Source: JAISGQ01 sp964500965 (GTDB lineage: Bacteria; Bacillota; Clostridia; Oscillospirales; Acutalibacteraceae). From it: DNA of 16,047 nt. Positions 15,065 to 16,047 of the stretch are shown piece by piece. The notes beneath the pieces were generated by a model. The model did not search any database. It was not told where the DNA came from and saw only the letters and a list, made by a program, of their open reading frames with translations. Position 1 is the first letter of the stretch; each line of letters starts with the position of its first letter. The stretch spans positions 1-16,047 of the forward strand of contig CAZCQZ010000039.1 in the NCBI GenBank assembly GCA_964500965.1. The letters are read 5' to 3'. Position numbers and translations under genes: made by a program.

Positions 15065-16047
15065 ATGGAGAAAATCGTAAGACCCGAAACTATGGAACGC
15101 ATCACCACGCCCGAACTCGCCGCAAGCTTTATTGACGAGCAGATTGCGGAAATTCGTGCCCAGGTCGGTGACAAGAAAGTCCTCCTCGCCCTTTCCGGCG
15201 GTGTGGATTCCTCTGTTGTCGCCGCTCTCCTTATCAAGGCTATCGGCAAGCAGCTTGTTTGCGTGCACGTCAACCACGGACTTATGCGTAAGAACGAAAG
15301 CGAACAGGTTATTGAAGTTTTCGGCAAAGAGCTTGACGCTAACCTTATTTACATTGATGCTACCGACCGTTTCCTTGACCTGCTTGCAGGTGTCAGTGAG
15401 CCTGAAAAGAAACGTAAAATAATCGGCGGTGAGTTTATCAATGTTTTCGCCGAGGAAGCCGCTAAGCTTGAGGGCATATCTTTCCTTGCGCAGGGTACTA
15501 TCTATCCCGATATTCTTGAATCAGACGGCGTCAAGGCTCATCATAACGTCGGCGGTCTGCCCGAAAATATGAGGTCAAGATTTGAGCTTGTCGAGCCGGT
15601 CAAGCTTCTCTTTAAAGATGAAGTGCGCGTTGTCGGCGAAGCTCTCGGTCTTCCCCATTCCATGGTATATCGTCAGCCGTTCCCCGGTCCCGGTCTCGGC
15701 GTTCGTTGCCTCGGTGCTATCACCCGTGACCGACTCCATGCACTCCGCGAAGCTGATGCTATCCTCCGTGAGGAATTCGATAAGTGCGGACTTGCCGAAA
15801 AGGTTTGGCAGTATTTTATCGCCGTTCCCGACCTCAAGAGCGTCGGCGTTAAGGATAGCAAGCGTTACGAGGGCTGGCCTGCAATTATCCGCGCTGTCAA
15901 TACCACCGATGCCATGACCGCTACAATTGAAGAAATCCCCTATGATATTCTTCATAAGATTACCAATCGTATCACCGCCGAGGTTGACGGTATCAACAGA
16001 GTCCTCCTCGACCTCACCCCGAAGCCCGTCGGAACCATTGAGTGGGA
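15065..16047 (+). CDS. guaA: GMP synthase, ATP-pyrophosphatase subunit without glutaminase domain (last base and stop outside window)
   Basis: Frame open to the right edge, 327 full codons. The ATP-pyrophosphatase domain begins almost at once: the P-loop motif S-G-G-V-D-S-S is at residues 44-50, whereas two-domain GuaA proteins carry about 200 residues of glutaminase before it. The C-terminal dimerisation domain is present (R-Q-P-F-P-G-P-G-L, and the final K-P-V-G-T-I-E-W-E that ends family members), so only the last base of the final codon and the stop lie beyond the window. It adenylates XMP and replaces AMP with ammonia to give GMP. The ATG has AAGAGGTG upstream and the 36-bp gap to purF leaves no room for a glutaminase gene. 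The form resembles archaeal two-subunit GuaAb; a free glutaminase subunit may be encoded elsewhere, or ammonia may be used directly. Confidence 0.9.
   Translation, partial: MEKIVRPETMERITTPELAASFIDEQIAEIRAQVGDKKVLLALSGGVDSSVVAALLIKAIGKQLVCVHVNHGLMRKNESEQVIEVFGKELDANLIYIDATDRFLDLLAGVSEPEKKRKIIGGEFINVFAEEAAKLEGISFLAQGTIYPDILESDGVKAHHNVGGLPENMRSRFELVEPVKLLFKDEVRVVGEALGLPHSMVYRQPFPGPGLGVRCLGAITRDRLHALREADAILREEFDKCGLAEKVWQYFIAVPDLKSVGVKDSKRYEGWPAIIRAVNTTDAMTATIEEIPYDILHKITNRITAEVDGINRVLLDLTPKPVGTIEW

Noticed and set aside
1..16047. CRISPR array, transposon ends, phage genes, tRNA or rRNA
   Set aside because: No regularly spaced repeats, recombinase or phage-like proteins, or RNA-gene-like sequences were seen on either strand.

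Overview
This window looks like chromosomal housekeeping DNA from a Clostridia-type Firmicute, possibly a Ruminococcaceae/Oscillospiraceae-like gut anaerobe. The placement is inferred. It rests on AGGAGG-type ribosome binding sites, TTGACA/TATAAT-type promoters, a 443-residue type I-alpha glutamine synthetase, a PurF with a propeptide and Fe-S cysteines, Gram-positive-style lipoproteins and a YfhO-family membrane protein. I cannot name a species. No phage, transposase, CRISPR, tRNA or rRNA is visible.

Left part (1-7858), cell envelope. The tail of an upstream gene ends at 65 and is followed by a gene-poor stretch with a strong terminator (317-347). Next come a large YfhO-type multi-pass membrane protein (481-3507, +), a 42-bp perfectly palindromic bidirectional terminator (3524-3565), and a convergent lipoprotein with two tandem copies of one domain (4434-3577, -). 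A divergent promoter region (4466-4571) separates that gene from a two-gene operon. The operon holds an 827-residue lipoprotein with a five-helix membrane module (4642-7125, +) and a small lipoprotein (7153-7740, +), and is closed by a terminator at 7794-7826.

Middle part (7859-10066), two minus-strand genes: a ComM/YifB AAA+ ATPase read from a TTG start (10066-8537), followed by a maltose/galactoside-type O-acetyltransferase (8491-7859). The ComM promoter lies back to back with the glnA promoter.

Right part (10161-16047), nitrogen and nucleotide metabolism on the plus strand: glnA, a 38-codon small ORF lying across a terminator-like hairpin, then a tight run of dapF, asnA, purF and a GMP synthase ATP-pyrophosphatase gene (gaps of 20, 24 and 36 bp). 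The GMP synthase reading frame lacks the N-terminal glutaminase domain, so ammonia is either used directly or supplied by a separate subunit. Together the block captures ammonia as glutamine (GlnA) and asparagine (AsnA), spends glutamine on purines (PurF), makes GMP (GuaA) and supplies meso-diaminopimelate for lysine and cell wall (DapF).

I found no clearly new multi-gene system. The points most worth a second look are the small ORF and hairpin ahead of dapF, the glutaminase-less GuaA, the lipoprotein/membrane-module fusion, and an inverted repeat sitting on that gene's transcription start.
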